A stretch of 27,251 nt of DNA, from positions 92,419 to 119,669 of the forward strand of contig BFEA01000610.1 in NCBI GenBank assembly GCA_003427395.1. Reading direction: 5' to 3'. The DNA comes from Chara braunii (Eukaryota > Streptophyta > Charophyceae > Charales > Characeae). Below are positions 26,873 to 27,251 of the stretch, piece by piece. Position 1 is the stretch's first letter. Every line of letters begins with the position of its first letter. A program made the position numbers and the translations under genes. The notes below the pieces were generated by a model. That model was not told where the DNA came from. It worked only from the letters and a program-made list of their open reading frames with translations, and did no database searches.

Positions 26873-27251
26873 GGGGGGAGTACAGGCCGAAGGAGCATAG
26901 GAGGAGGGGAACGGGGGAAAGTCGTGCGTGCACGGGGGGGGTATGGTCGGGCGCAGAGAGGATACGAGTCAGGGTAGAATTCGAGGGGGGAATTGGGAAG
27001 AGTCGGGGCGGAAAGAAGATCGGTGCGAAGAAAATCAAGGGGAATCAAAGCGGGGGAAGGCGGCATTAGGATCCAGGGGAAAGGAAGGTGGGGAGAAGGT
27101 GGTCAATCGGGAACGGGGCGGGGGGTGGGAAAATCCAATCGGGATCTGAGTGTAGTTGGAGAGGGAACGGTCGGGGGACATCACGTGGGGGGAAGAAGTG
27201 GGTGGAAATCGCGCGGGGACGAGCATCATCGGTGGGGTGAATCGCACGAGG
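26873..27251. other. G-rich strand-asymmetric region
   Basis: Runs of four to eight G recur (GGGGGGAG, GGGGGAAAG, ACGGGGGGG, GGGGCGGGGGGTGGG), while C runs are nearly absent. The 70-88-codon frames here are Arg/Gly- or Pro-rich by-products of that bias. It continues past the right edge. Confidence 0.6.

Noticed and set aside
26806-27149. Arg/Gly-rich ORFs at the right edge
   Set aside because: Several overlapping frames are open in the G-rich strand at once, as expected from composition, and they begin within the 28S relic.

Overview
The window is eukaryotic nuclear DNA made almost entirely of decayed mobile elements. No intact host gene, tRNA gene or CRISPR array was found. The initiator-Met-type primer binding site (TGGTATCAGAGC), two kinds of chromodomain-bearing Ty3/Gypsy elements, and recurrent CAG/TAG differences between copies (a CHG context) point to a plant-lineage genome. 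The pol wording (for example KHYLLGRHFKVFSD after a tyrosine- and glutamate-rich RNase H core) reminds me of charophyte algae such as Chara; that assignment is inference from memory only. || Layout. 1-491: ten copies of a 49-bp minisatellite, running off the left edge. 492-819: unidentified. 820-930: a plus-strand scrap of the gag gene of element family 2. 935-12236: family 1, plus strand, arranged as pol 3' end - LTR (2575-3854) - PBS - leader - gag - pol - PPT - LTR (10843-12236), so the central LTR is shared by a truncated upstream copy and a complete downstream copy. A 172-bp MITE-like insertion sits in the right LTR only. 12237-13580: noncoding with hairpins, a (GA)n tract and a 33-bp repeat. 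13585-13670: a short relic resembling mitochondrial nad1. || 13751-19445: family 2, minus strand, a chromovirus (gag, protease, RT, RNase H, integrase, chromodomain). A 476-bp insertion built of direct and inverted copies of a CACCACTTCAGGA motif separates integrase from chromodomain. 19450-23250: about 3.8 kb without recognisable genes, carrying most of the ambiguous bases, a (CT)n tract, a 110-bp tandem duplication and a degenerate TACCA-rich block. 23358-24499: a minus-strand gag N-terminal half that may be the missing front of family 2. || 24780-26370: an AT-rich block into which a 725-bp hAT-like nonautonomous element (25397-26121) has inserted, with an 8-bp target duplication CTATCTAG, an 18-bp perfect palindrome near one end and an internal 192-bp tandem duplication. 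26551-26860: a minus-strand diverged 28S rRNA fragment ending at a 16-bp palindrome. 26873-27251: a strongly G-rich strand. || Nothing here acts as a working pathway. All gag-pol frames carry stops and frameshifts, both reverse transcriptases have an Asn in the catalytic YxDD box, and family 2 integrase has lost its catalytic Glu. The items most likely to be undescribed are the hAT-like element, the foldback-like array inside family 2, the MITE in the LTR and the TACCA-rich block.
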